Assembly: GCA_017624235.1 (NCBI GenBank)
Contig: JAGANL010000015.1
Coordinates: 62,001 to 126,000, forward strand
Length of the DNA: 64,000 bases
Direction of reading: 5' to 3'
Source: Lachnospiraceae bacterium
GTDB taxonomy: Bacteria; Bacillota; Clostridia; Lachnospirales; Lachnospiraceae
Below the pieces are notes generated by a model, which worked only from the letters and a program-made list of their open reading frames with translations, was not told where the DNA came from and did no database searches. This document shows positions 19,407-27,902 of the stretch, in pieces (the stretch's first letter is position 1; each line of letters begins with the position of its first letter). A program made the translations under genes and the position numbers.

Positions 19407-20852
19407 TTAGAAACGTAATTCCTGTCTGCTTCCATTTTCCGTATAATAGATTGTAAACTGCTTTTTTTCAAAATCAGCAATCAGCTCTGCTCTTTCTCCT
19501 TCATGCTCCCTTACGATATGCAGCATGCTTTCTCCGCACTCCTCCATACGGAAGCTTCCGTCAAATGCCGGATGACTGTTGCGGAACTCCATCAGGGCAA
19601 GCAGCTTTTTGACAACCGGACGTTCCGTCTCTGTCTCCAGCTCATCCAACGTATAGTAATGTCTGTTGATGTTCCTGCCTACCTTCGTCTCCTCCAGCAG
19701 CTTCAAATCATTTCTGCCGGCTAACAATCCCACATAATAAACCTGCGGAATGCCCGGTGCAAAGAACTGTACGGCACGTGCCAGAAGATAAGAGTCATCA
19801 TCATCCCCAAGCGCCGAATAATAGGTACAGTTCACCTGATAAATGTCCAGATTATTGTAAGCAGCCGTATTGTAAATCTTCTTTACATTTGCACCGTAAC
19901 GGAAGATACCCTCCTTGGTGCGGTCAATTTCCTCATCCGGGAGCAGATCCTTTACATCCACAACACCGATTCCGTCATGGGTATCCAGCGTCGTAAACTG
20001 CTTTCTCGGACAAATTTCCAGCCAGTGCTTCAGATAACAGGTCTTTCCAAAATAGATGGCATTGATCAGAAGCATCGGCAGTGCAAAATCATATACATAG
20101 AAATCCTTTTCTGCAATCCTCTCCTGCATCGTATAATGCTCATGAATCTCCGGCAGGATTTCCACCTGATACGGAGCAATGACCTCCTCACACTCCTTCA
20201 GGAAATCCCATACCTCCGGCTCGATGAAAAAGCAGCTCGTTCCGGCCTTCTTCGTCGCATAAGCAAAGGCATCCAGACGAATCAGCGCCGCGCCATGCTT
20301 ACATAAGGTTTCCAGGTTGTCCCGGATAAACTGTTTGGCTGTGTCCGATTTGCAGTTGATATCAATCTGCTCCTCATCAAAGGTGCACCACACCTTTTCT
20401 GTCGTACCGTCTGCAAAGTGAGCCTCTACATAAGGTGCGCGCGGCTTTCTCTTGTAAATGGCATCCACCTCAGCCTCGGTGGGTTCTCCGTTCTCCCAGA
20501 AATCCTTATAGCGGATGAACAGATCCTTATACTGCGACTCATCCTTTTTCTGCAGAAAATCCTTATAATATTCACTCTGTGCCGAGATATGATTGATCAT
20601 ATAATCAAACATCAGATAATAGTTTTCCGCAAGCCTCTCCACATCGCTCCAGTCACCGAAGACCGAATCCACCTTATGATAATCCATCGGTGCAAAGCCA
20701 CGGTCACCGGAGGAAGGGAAGAACGGAAGGATATGTACTCCCCCTACCGCTTTCTTAAAATATTTATCCAACACATATTCCAGATCCTTCAGATTGTTTC
20801 CCATAGAATCAGAATAGGTAATCAGCATACACTTGTTTTCCAGTTTTTTCAT
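19407..20852 (-). CDS. Sucrose phosphorylase (GH13 subfamily 18)
   Basis: 481 residues. The N-terminus (MLITYSDSMGNNLKDLEYVL, then GGVHILPFFPSSGDRGFAPM) is typical of sucrose phosphorylases. GH13 catalytic positions are seen in LIRLDAFAYATKK (nucleophile Asp), EILPEIHEHY (acid/base Glu) and TLDTHDGIGVVD (third Asp). The enzyme converts sucrose and phosphate to glucose-1-phosphate and fructose, saving ATP. Glucosylglycerate or sucrose-6-phosphate phosphorylases are close relatives, so substrate is inferred. It follows the inner-membrane permease gene by 27 bases. Confidence 0.9.
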   Translation of the reverse strand: MKKLENKCMLITYSDSMGNNLKDLEYVLDKYFKKAVGGVHILPFFPSSGDRGFAPMDYHKVDSVFGDWSDVERLAENYYLMFDYMINHISAQSEYYKDFLQKKDESQYKDLFIRYKDFWENGEPTEAEVDAIYKRKPRAPYVEAHFADGTTEKVWCTFDEEQIDINCKSDTAKQFIRDNLETLCKHGAALIRLDAFAYATKKAGTSCFFIEPEVWDFLKECEEVIAPYQVEILPEIHEHYTMQERIAEKDFYVYDFALPMLLINAIYFGKTCYLKHWLEICPRKQFTTLDTHDGIGVVDVKDLLPDEEIDRTKEGIFRYGANVKKIYNTAAYNNLDIYQVNCTYYSALGDDDDSYLLARAVQFFAPGIPQVYYVGLLAGRNDLKLLEETKVGRNINRHYYTLDELETETERPVVKKLLALMEFRNSHPAFDGSFRMEECGESMLHIVREHEGERAELIADFEKKQFTIYYTENGSRQELRF

Positions 20853-20879
20853 AGCTTGATCTATGCTCCTTACATTTTC

Positions 20880-21743
20880 TTATGATTTCACCGCACCGGC
20901 TACCACACCATCAATGATCTGCTTCTGTAAGAACAGATAGAGAATCAGAATCGGCGCTACCGTCAGCACCAATGCCGCCATGATGACACCATAATCTGCG
21001 GAATAGGTTCCATAAAACAGGTATGTGGACAGCGGCAGCGTATACAGATTTTTCTTTCCCAGCACCAGAGACGGAAGCAGGTAGTCATTCCAGAATGCCA
21101 GTACATTCAAAATAACCAGTGTTGCCGTGGTCGGCTTTAACAGCGGAAATACCACCTGAAAGAAGGTCTGCAGCTTGGTACAGCCGTCCAGATAAGCAGC
21201 CTCCTCCAGCGAAATCGGAATACCGCTCTTGATAAAGCCCTGGTAAATAAAGACCGACATGCTCATAGCAAATCCGGTATGCATGAAAATCAGTGTTGCC
21301 CGATGATTCAATACCTGAAGCTGTGCTCCGTAGATCGATACAAGCGGAATCATGATTGCCTGGAACGGAATAATCATGGATGCGGACATCAGCGCGAAGA
21401 ACACCTTGGAGAAACCGTCCTTTGCTCTGGTGAAATAATAAGCTGCCATAGAAGCCAGAACGACTACAAGCAGGGTACTTAAGCCCGTGATCAGGAAGGA
21501 GTTGCCAAACGCCTTTAAAAAGTCCATCTTGTCAAATGCTTTCGCATAATTTTCCAATGTATATCCCTTTTTCGTTACCAGAGAAAACGGATTGGTAATG
21601 ATATCTCTTTTATGTTTAAAGGAGTTTAGCAGTACAAGAATAAAAGGAATCATATACAGTACAAACAAAACTGTAACCGCCAGAAAACCTGTTGCATCCA
21701 GTACGCGCTTTTTGGTGCCGCCAACCTTGGAACCTCTTGCCAT
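20880..21743 (-). CDS. Carbohydrate ABC transporter permease (MalG-like, CUT1)
   Basis: 287 residues, six predicted membrane spans. The EAA loop reads EEAAYLDGCTKLQTFFQVVFPLLKP, where the permease contacts the ATPase, and is typical for CUT1 oligosaccharide importers. The start overlaps the stop of the partner permease by one base (TAATG), with GGAGG inside the previous gene, so the two are translationally coupled. There is no ATPase gene in this operon, so a shared MsmK-type ATPase encoded elsewhere is expected. Confidence 0.93.
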   Translation of the reverse strand: MARGSKVGGTKKRVLDATGFLAVTVLFVLYMIPFILVLLNSFKHKRDIITNPFSLVTKKGYTLENYAKAFDKMDFLKAFGNSFLITGLSTLLVVVLASMAAYYFTRAKDGFSKVFFALMSASMIIPFQAIMIPLVSIYGAQLQVLNHRATLIFMHTGFAMSMSVFIYQGFIKSGIPISLEEAAYLDGCTKLQTFFQVVFPLLKPTTATLVILNVLAFWNDYLLPSLVLGKKNLYTLPLSTYLFYGTYSADYGVIMAALVLTVAPILILYLFLQKQIIDGVVAGAVKS

Positions 21744-22630
21744 TACGCCTCAACCTCCTTTTTCTTACCAAGATAAATCTGTAAACCACTGATGCAGGCT
21801 ACGACGATAAAGAGTACCAATGCCTCGGCCTGACCTACACCATAATTTCTTGCAGTAAACGCTTTTTCATATACAAACATGGCAACCAGCTTTGTTGTGC
21901 CATACGGCTCTCCGCCTGTAAGAGTCAGGTTGATATCATATACCATAAATGCTCTCGACAGCGTGAAGAACAGACAAATAACAAAGGATGGTACCATGAG
22001 CGGCAGGATAATACTCTTCATTCTCTGGAAGCCTGTCGCTCCGTCTATACTGGCTGCCTCCAGAACATCCGTGGACAGCCCCGTGAAACCGGCAATATAA
22101 ATCAGCATCATATAACCGGATAATTGCCAAACTGTAACAATAACCAAAGACCAGAATGCTTTATTCGGATCTGCCAGCCAGGAAGAAGAAAAGATTCCCC
22201 AGCCCGTGCTCTCTCCAAAATTCACCAATACTCTGGAAAATACAAACTGCCAGATAAAACCAAGTACTACACCGCCAATCAGGTTCGGTGTAAAAAATCC
22301 GGTTCGGAAGAAATTCTGCCCCTTCAGACCGTTAGTCAGTGCATAGGCCAGAAGGAAGGCCACCGCATTCACCAGTACAACCGATATTACTACATATTTC
22401 AAAGTCAGTCCCAAAGAGGACCAGAATCCGGCATCCTGAAAAACTGCCGTATAATTTGCGAATCCAACTATATTTTTTACTTTTCTGACACCGTCCCAGT
22501 CTGTCAATGTCAGATAAAAACCATAGAGAAACGGCACGATTACCACTGCGCCAAATACCAAACATCCAGGCAATGCAAAAATACATAGGTTTTTGATTCT
22601 TTCACCCGTTTTTCTTCCCATAGTACCCAT
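21743..22630 (-). CDS. Carbohydrate ABC transporter permease (MalF-like, CUT1)
   Basis: 295 residues with six predicted spans and the EAA-like loop LEAASIDGATGFQRMKSIILPLMVP. It forms the channel with the downstream MalG-like subunit. The start at 22630 has AAGGAACG ten bases upstream; a second in-frame ATG at 22621 is possible. The gap of 191 bases to the binding-protein gene upstream holds a palindrome (22667-22681) and the tandem repeat at the binding-protein stop, which may adjust the relative expression of the binding protein and the permeases. Confidence 0.93.
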   Translation of the reverse strand: MGTMGRKTGERIKNLCIFALPGCLVFGAVVIVPFLYGFYLTLTDWDGVRKVKNIVGFANYTAVFQDAGFWSSLGLTLKYVVISVVLVNAVAFLLAYALTNGLKGQNFFRTGFFTPNLIGGVVLGFIWQFVFSRVLVNFGESTGWGIFSSSWLADPNKAFWSLVIVTVWQLSGYMMLIYIAGFTGLSTDVLEAASIDGATGFQRMKSIILPLMVPSFVICLFFTLSRAFMVYDINLTLTGGEPYGTTKLVAMFVYEKAFTARNYGVGQAEALVLFIVVACISGLQIYLGKKKEVEA

Positions 22631-22666
22631 AATGATCGTTCCTTTCCTAAACCATGTGTAACCGTT

Positions 22667-22681
22667 CTGTAACAGTTACAG
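22667..22681. repeat. Short palindrome between binding-protein and permease genes
   Basis: CTGTAACAGTTACAG is a 15-base palindrome with one central mismatch, and GTAAC-GTTAC symmetry continues outward (GTGTAACCGTTCTG). Such hairpins after binding-protein genes often stabilise the upstream mRNA; it could also be an operator. Confidence 0.45.
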
Positions 22682-22785
22682 CCTTTCCTTGATATCACTG
22701 CGGGAAACAGACTCCATACACTTTCCTGCATCTGCCCTCCCGCAGTTTCCTTCTTTCCTATCGTATTCTGCCTGTCAAACTACCA

Positions 22786-22834
22786 CTTTTACTGCTCAAC
22801 TATTTTTACTGCTCAGCTATTTTACTGCTGTGCG
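22786..22834 (-). repeat. Tandem repeat over the stop codon of the sugar-binding protein gene
   Basis: Three copies of a 16-17 base unit (minus strand CAGCAGTAAAATAG, GAGCAGTAAAAATAG, GAGCAGTAAAAG) begin in the last codons of the gene and continue past its stop. Each copy repeats the in-frame or near-frame sequence CAGTAA. It looks like slippage-type duplication of the 3' end. Confidence 0.6.
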
Positions 22835-24201
22835 GTCCAGTAAGCATCCACTTCACCTGCAAGCTGCTCTCTGGTGGACTGTCCTGCCAGATACTTCTGC
22901 ATGGATACACCTAATTCGCTCCAGTGATCAGACGGTGCAATGAAGGAAGAAGAATAGGTTTTGCCTTCTTTCATCTTGCTCTGAATATCCTTTCCAAGCG
23001 GGTCAAGAGCCTCGTTCGGATTGTTTCCGCAGGACGGAATGATTGCTACATCTTCCACTAACATCTTCTGGCCTGTTTCAGAATATACCATCCAGTTTAA
23101 GAACTCTTTTGCTGCTGCAATTTCCTGCTCGGTTGCCTGAACCGCATCGATCATAACCTGCTTTGTAGCGCATGCCTGAATCTGATTATTGGCAAAATCA
23201 GAGGTATCATTTCCTAAAAACATCGGCAGGAATCCATACTCATCATCCTTGGATGCTCCGGCTTCCTCCAGATTCGGCCATGCCCAGCAGCCGTTTGCCC
23301 AGAATGCAGCATCTCCGTCTGCTAAAAAGATCGGGTCCTGATCATAAAGTGCTCCCAGCGGGTCAGCGCCGTTGATGTTATATTCCATCAGCAGATCGAA
23401 GGTATCCATAAACTGATTAAATCTTTCATAATCGGATGCCTTTAAGCTGCCGGACTTTAACTGTTCAATCACTTCAGCACTTCCTGCTGTCGTTCCGTCA
23501 TAGGTATCATAGATAAATCCTAACTGATGTGCTCCCAAAGACCAGTCCTCCTTGGAAAGTACGACCGGCTTCTCCATGCCTGCTGCCTTCAGCTCTTCCA
23601 GCAGTGCTTTGAAGGTGTCATAGGAATTGATTGTCGAAGGATCAAAATCCCTGCCAAGTGTATCCTCAATCGCTGTCTTATTGTAAATCAGGCCGCGTCC
23701 CTCGATGCAGAACGGGAAGCTGTATACCTTATCATTTATTTTGTATACCGAGTTCTCACATTCGGAAACCCATTTCTCACCGGACAGATCGATTGCGTAT
23801 TCCTCTGCAAGAGCTACGATATCTGTCGTATCCAGCATAGCCATGGTCGGCGCCGAGCCTGCATTGTATGCTGTCGTTACCTTGGTATAAGGAACCTCGC
23901 CTGCACCGCATGCCATAATTTCCACTTCGATACCTGTTTCTTCCTGGAACGCTTCCGCAACCTCCTCCATAGCTGCCTGAATCTCACCCTTACTGTTCAG
24001 GAATGTGATCTTTGTACCTGCCAGATCACCTGTTCCTTCTGTAGCGGCTTCTGTCTCCGCACCTGCTTCAGAAGCAGCTTCTGCGGAAGCGTTGCTCTCT
24101 GCAGATGCTGCAGAATCCTCTGCACTGCTTCCGCATCCTGCCATCATTCCTGTTGTCATAGCTGCTGTCATAAGTACTGCCAACATTTTCTTTACCTTCA
24201 T
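22822..24201 (-). CDS. ABC transporter sugar-binding lipoprotein (CUT1)
   Basis: 459 residues from an ATG at 24201 preceded by GGGAGGTAACAAA. A lipoprotein signal peptide ends with lipobox MAGC (Cys about residue 22), then an Ala/Glu/Ser-rich linker and a type 1 extracellular solute-binding domain (ITFLNSKGEIQAAMEEVAEA, later GDAAFWANGCWAWPNLEEAG). It captures sugar outside the cell and delivers it to the two permeases that follow. First gene behind the promoter at 24286-24314. Specificity for sucrose or fructo-oligosaccharide is inferred from sucrose phosphorylase and GH32 downstream. Confidence 0.93.
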   Translation of the reverse strand: MKVKKMLAVLMTAAMTTGMMAGCGSSAEDSAASAESNASAEAASEAGAETEAATEGTGDLAGTKITFLNSKGEIQAAMEEVAEAFQEETGIEVEIMACGAGEVPYTKVTTAYNAGSAPTMAMLDTTDIVALAEEYAIDLSGEKWVSECENSVYKINDKVYSFPFCIEGRGLIYNKTAIEDTLGRDFDPSTINSYDTFKALLEELKAAGMEKPVVLSKEDWSLGAHQLGFIYDTYDGTTAGSAEVIEQLKSGSLKASDYERFNQFMDTFDLLMEYNINGADPLGALYDQDPIFLADGDAAFWANGCWAWPNLEEAGASKDDEYGFLPMFLGNDTSDFANNQIQACATKQVMIDAVQATEQEIAAAKEFLNWMVYSETGQKMLVEDVAIIPSCGNNPNEALDPLGKDIQSKMKEGKTYSSSFIAPSDHWSELGVSMQKYLAGQSTREQLAGEVDAYWTAQQ

Positions 24202-24285
24202 TTTGTTACCTCCCATGTAAACTGTGTTTATCCATTTTTCCCGTTTTCTTAACCCTGTAACAACGTTGCGCTTTGTTGTATCTGT

Positions 24286-24322
24286 ACTATATCACCATGT
24301 CACATATATGTCAATCGGTTGA
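24286..24322 (-). promoter_or_regulatory. Promoter of the sucrose operon with overlapping LacI-type operator
   Basis: On the minus strand TTGACA (24309-24314), 17 bases, TATAGT (24286-24291). TCAATCGGTTGA (24311-24322), symmetric as TCAA-N-CG-N-TTGA with the central CG of LacI-family operators, overlaps the -35. The leader also contains ACAAAGCGCAACG (about 24264-24276), which weakly resembles a cre site. The whole gap 24202-24539 holds this promoter, the palindrome at 24437-24460 and the ctpA terminator. Confidence 0.82.
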
Positions 24323-24436
24323 TATACGATTCGTTTGTTATTACTGATTTTCAACTGTCTATTTTGTACATATTGCACATTAAAACTTTGTATCTTGAAC
24401 TTTTTATAAAATGATTTAGAATTTTTGTGTAGTTCA

Positions 24437-24460
24437 TGTATGACAATCGTTTGTCATACA
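24437..24460. repeat. Perfect 9-bp inverted repeat, operator-like
   Basis: TGTATGACA, six bases (ATCGTT), TGTCATACA. It lies about 115 bases above the -35 of the sucrose promoter and just after the ctpA terminator. The symmetry suits a dimeric regulator; none can be named. Confidence 0.5.
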
Positions 24461-24489
24461 AGTCACAAACCATACATCATAAGCCACGC

Positions 24490-24532
24490 AAAAAAAAGAA
24501 AAGCCCGCGGTCACCACAGACTTTCCTTTTTT
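24490..24532 (-). terminator. Terminator after ctpA
   Basis: On the minus strand AAGTCTGTGG, loop TGA, CCGCGGGCTT followed by TTCTTTTTTTT. All ten pairs form if three U-G wobbles are allowed, which fits minus-strand RNA. It ends the ftsEX-pcsB-ctpA transcript eight bases after the ctpA stop. Confidence 0.8.
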
Positions 24533-24539
24533 CAATCCA

Positions 24540-25754
24540 CTATTTCGTTCTCAAAATTTCCTTCGCCCTCTCCAGCTGATTGTCCGTTCCATCGCTCAAA
24601 TAAGCATCCGCATCAAAAGTAAGCTCTTCATCCGGTTCAATGCCAACCTCATGGATATTATTCCCCTTCGGCGTATAATAATGGCTGACCGTCAGCTTCA
24701 GCGCAGAACCATCCGTAAGCGGTACAATCCTCTGCACGATTCCTTTTCCAAAGGTAGTCGTACCAAGCAGGATGCCCTTTCCGTAATCCTTGATGGCTCC
24801 GGCCAGAATCTCCGATGAACTGGCGCTTCCTCCGTTCACCAGAACGACCATCGGCACCTGCAGCTCATTCAGACCGTTACAGGAATATTCCGTACGCTTT
24901 CCATCCTTATCCTCCGTGTATACGATCAGCCCCTCCGGCAAAAGCTGTCTGGCAATTTCCATCACTGTCTGCACGTTGCCTCCCGGATTATTTCTAAGAT
25001 CCAGTATCAGCCCCTTCATATCCGAGCCCTTGCAGACAGCCAGTGCTTCCGTAAACTGATCTACGGTCACATCATCAAATTCCATAATCCGTATATAGCC
25101 GATTCCATCCTCAAACATCTCCTGATTCACAGTCGGACTCTCAATTTTCTTCCGTTCTATATCAAAGTCCAGATAATCCGATTCACCCTCACGATATACC
25201 GTGACAGTGACCATCGTACCTTCTTCTCCCTTAATGAGCATGACAACCTCAGAATTATCCATCCCTTCGACGGACTGGCCATCTACTTTACAGATCAAAT
25301 CCCCGTACTGCAAACCACTGGCTTCTGCAGGAGTTCCTTCAATCGTACCGGTAATCATAGGCAGTCCCGTATTCGTATCCTTGCCGATATAAGCGCCAAT
25401 TCCATAATAGATTCCCTGAGTCTCCTGTCTAAGTTCCTCCAGTTCCTCCTGGGAGTAATATTGGGAATACGGATCACCGAGCGAAGCGACCATGCCGGCA
25501 TAGACACCGTCTTTCATGTTCTCTTCGTCCACATCCTCCAGATAATATTGCTCAATCGTATTTTTGATGACCTGCATCTTATTGCTGGTAGACGCATTGA
25601 CAACCGAATCTCTGGCCTCCGCATTTGCTGCCTGGCTATCCTGATACAATATCTTTGCATAGACCTGCGAGCCAATATAGATACTTCCAATCATCAAAAT
25701 GGCAAGAAGCAGACCGCACAGCAGTCCACTTCTAAAACTTTTCTTTTCTGACAT
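24540..25754 (-). CDS. Carboxy-terminal processing protease (S41 family)
   Basis: 404 residues from an ATG at 25754 with AAAGGC seven bases before it. One N-terminal membrane anchor (LLCGLLLAILMIGSIYIGS), a PDZ domain (GIGAYIG to VMLIKGEEGT) and the S41 catalytic core with the nucleophile in NGGSASSSEIL and general-base Lys in GTTTFGKGIV. It works outside the membrane and cleaves proteins near their C-terminus; CtpB of Bacillus cuts a sporulation factor, and ctpB there also lies next to ftsEX. Last gene of the ftsE-ftsX-M23-ctp run; overlaps none of its neighbours (16-base gap). Confidence 0.92.
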   Translation of the reverse strand: MSEKKSFRSGLLCGLLLAILMIGSIYIGSQVYAKILYQDSQAANAEARDSVVNASTSNKMQVIKNTIEQYYLEDVDEENMKDGVYAGMVASLGDPYSQYYSQEELEELRQETQGIYYGIGAYIGKDTNTGLPMITGTIEGTPAEASGLQYGDLICKVDGQSVEGMDNSEVVMLIKGEEGTMVTVTVYREGESDYLDFDIERKKIESPTVNQEMFEDGIGYIRIMEFDDVTVDQFTEALAVCKGSDMKGLILDLRNNPGGNVQTVMEIARQLLPEGLIVYTEDKDGKRTEYSCNGLNELQVPMVVLVNGGSASSSEILAGAIKDYGKGILLGTTTFGKGIVQRIVPLTDGSALKLTVSHYYTPKGNNIHEVGIEPDEELTFDADAYLSDGTDNQLERAKEILRTK

Positions 25755-25770
25755 TTCTTTGCCTTTCTTC

Positions 25771-27003
25771 TTAGCTGGACAAATAATTCCACGGGCTGAC
25801 ATAGCTTCCGTTCAACCGGACGCTGAAATGAAGATGCGGGCCGGTCGAACGGCCGGTTGATCCTACCGCTGCAATCTTCTCACCACGTGCAACCGTCTGC
25901 CCCTTTGAAACATACAATGCTGACGCGTGCATATAAATGGTATACAATCCGTCCCCGTGATCAATCATAATGTAATTCCCCATACTGCTGCTGTAAGAGG
26001 CTGCAACCACTTCACCATCATAGGCCGCCAGAATCGGAGAGCCGCTGGGTGCTGCCATATCAACACCATTATGGAACTGCTGTACCTTGAGAATCGGGTG
26101 TATACGGTATCCGTAATCATCCGATATTCTTGTATAGGATGGCGCCGGCCACTTGAACTGTCCGCCATCGTAGGTCTTGACCGCCCCGTTCTGAGCCGCA
26201 ATCCGTTTCCTTTCTTCCAGAACCGCTGCCTCCAGGGCCGCTATCTCTGCATTCTGAGCCGCTATTTCCGCCTCATACTGCTTGATGATCTGTTCCTTAT
26301 TGGAAATATCTGACTCATAGAGGTCAATCTGCTGTTCCTTCTCGGCAATCAATGTATTTAAAGCCGCCTCTTCCTGCTCTACCGCTTCCCTAGCTTCCTC
26401 CAAAGTAGCCTGTTCTTCCTCGAGCTGGACCTTATACGCCTCAATCTGCTCCCGGTTTTCGATATAAGAATCCAGCATGGAACGGTCATAGGCAGAAAGC
26501 TTTTCAATATAATCGGTTTTATTGAGCATATCGCCGAAGCTTTCCGCCGACAGAAGCACCTCCAGATAGAAGCCGCTTCCTCTCTCATACATGAATCTTA
26601 TGCGGCTTTTCATCTCTTCATACTGCTTTTTTTCCGTGGCCTCCGCTTCCTTCAGCTCTTCCGACGTAATCTTGATTTCTTCTTCCTTCTCAGAAATCAG
26701 CTGCTTGATCTCCGAAATCTTAGCCTGAATCGTATCCAGATTGCCGTCCAGCTTTGTTACATAAGCCTCCAGATCACCCTTGACAGAAGAAAGCTCAGCC
26801 ACCATCTTCTTGACGTCCGTCATTCCCGACTCCAGGACCTTTTTTTCCTTCTGTGCTTCGCTGATCTGATTTTCCTTTTCCTTGATACTGTCCGATGTAA
26901 TGTCCGAGAGCGAAGTGGTCTTTGCATAGCCCTTCTGCGCGCTTCCGGTCACGGCACATACTGCCAGAATCAGACAGATTACGCTTCTCATGCGTTTTTT
27001 CAT
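25771..27003 (-). CDS. M23 peptidase with coiled coil, PcsB/EnvC-like murein hydrolase partner of FtsEX
   Basis: 410 residues. A signal peptide (VICLILAVCAVTGSAQKGYA) is followed by a coiled coil over about residues 35-270, rich in Glu, Lys and Gln, then a LytM/M23 domain with zinc ligands in FHNGVDMAAPSGSP and GPHLHFSVRL. Coiled-coil murein hydrolases of this type (PcsB in Streptococcus, EnvC in Gammaproteobacteria, CwlO in Bacillus) are controlled by FtsEX through the coiled coil. It lies two bases after ftsX, which supports this pairing strongly. The M23 zinc residues are intact, unlike in EnvC, so it is likely an active endopeptidase. Confidence 0.9.
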   Translation of the reverse strand: MKKRMRSVICLILAVCAVTGSAQKGYAKTTSLSDITSDSIKEKENQISEAQKEKKVLESGMTDVKKMVAELSSVKGDLEAYVTKLDGNLDTIQAKISEIKQLISEKEEEIKITSEELKEAEATEKKQYEEMKSRIRFMYERGSGFYLEVLLSAESFGDMLNKTDYIEKLSAYDRSMLDSYIENREQIEAYKVQLEEEQATLEEAREAVEQEEAALNTLIAEKEQQIDLYESDISNKEQIIKQYEAEIAAQNAEIAALEAAVLEERKRIAAQNGAVKTYDGGQFKWPAPSYTRISDDYGYRIHPILKVQQFHNGVDMAAPSGSPILAAYDGEVVAASYSSSMGNYIMIDHGDGLYTIYMHASALYVSKGQTVARGEKIAAVGSTGRSTGPHLHFSVRLNGSYVSPWNYLSS

Positions 27004-27005
27004 CT

Positions 27006-27902
27006 TTAAACCCTCAGATGCTTTCTAACCGTAATAAAGCTTCCAAAGAAACCGATGCCCACACCAATCGCCAGTGATACCGGAAGAAGTATGGAAAAAA
27101 TCTTATCCACTGTCAGGAAGTTTAACAATCCGGAAAGCACATTGAAACGCTCCTGCACATAATTCACGGCATTCTCATAAATAAAATAAATAAACACAAG
27201 CGGCAGAGCGGAACCGATCAGTCCGATCAAGATGCCTTCAATGACAAACGGGGAACGTACAAAGAAATCCGTCGCTCCGATATACTTCATAATGGAAATC
27301 TCTTCCTTGCGGACTGAGATACCGATAGTAACAGTATTGCTGATTAAGAACACCGAAACCGCTAACAAAATCGCAATAATGCCAACCGACACATAACCAA
27401 TCAGGGCATTCACACCTGTCAACGTAGAGGCTGTTACCTCAGACCGGTTCACCTGTCTGACGCCGTCTACCGATTCCAGCCAGGTAACAAGCGCACTCTG
27501 CATGGAAATATCATTCAGATAAATCTCATAGCTGTCGCAGCCCTCTAACGGGTTTTCGGTAAAGCCATCTGCATATTCTCCCAGATAATCCACCTTAAAG
27601 GATTCCCACGCATCCTCATCAGAGATATACTTCACATCCTTGACCTCGACCCGCTTCTGAATCTGGTCGCCGATCGCCTGAATCTGCGCATCCTCCAGTC
27701 CCTCATCAAAAAATACGGTCACGGAGACACCTTCCTCAGCCGTTTTGACAATGTGCCTGAAATTGGCCAGCACCGCATAAAAAATTCCAAACAGGAACAG
27801 ACATGCTGCAATGGTTGCTACAGAGGCCAGTGAAAACCACTTATTTCGGAAAATATTGCTGATGCCCTGCTTGAGTGTATAAAAAAACGTACTAATCCTC
27901 AT
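27006..27902 (-). CDS. ftsX: Cell division protein FtsX
   Basis: 298 residues from an ATG at 27902 that has AAGGGTGG eight bases before it and overlaps the ftsE stop by 11 bases. Four membrane spans: one near residue 25-45, and three in the C-terminal FtsX domain (GYVSVGIIAILLAVSVFLIS, FVIEGILIGLIGSALPLVFI, IFSILLPVSLAIGVGIGF). The large extracellular loop (about residues 55-165) is where FtsX contacts its murein hydrolase, here most likely the M23 protein encoded two bases downstream. The frame continues upstream to 27929 but without a ribosome site. Confidence 0.93.
   Translation of the reverse strand: MRISTFFYTLKQGISNIFRNKWFSLASVATIAACLFLFGIFYAVLANFRHIVKTAEEGVSVTVFFDEGLEDAQIQAIGDQIQKRVEVKDVKYISDEDAWESFKVDYLGEYADGFTENPLEGCDSYEIYLNDISMQSALVTWLESVDGVRQVNRSEVTASTLTGVNALIGYVSVGIIAILLAVSVFLISNTVTIGISVRKEEISIMKYIGATDFFVRSPFVIEGILIGLIGSALPLVFIYFIYENAVNYVQERFNVLSGLLNFLTVDKIFSILLPVSLAIGVGIGFFGSFITVRKHLRV

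Noticed and set aside
22631-22821. Additional small gene between binding protein and permease
   Set aside because: Frames here are short, without ribosome sites, and overlap the tandem repeat.
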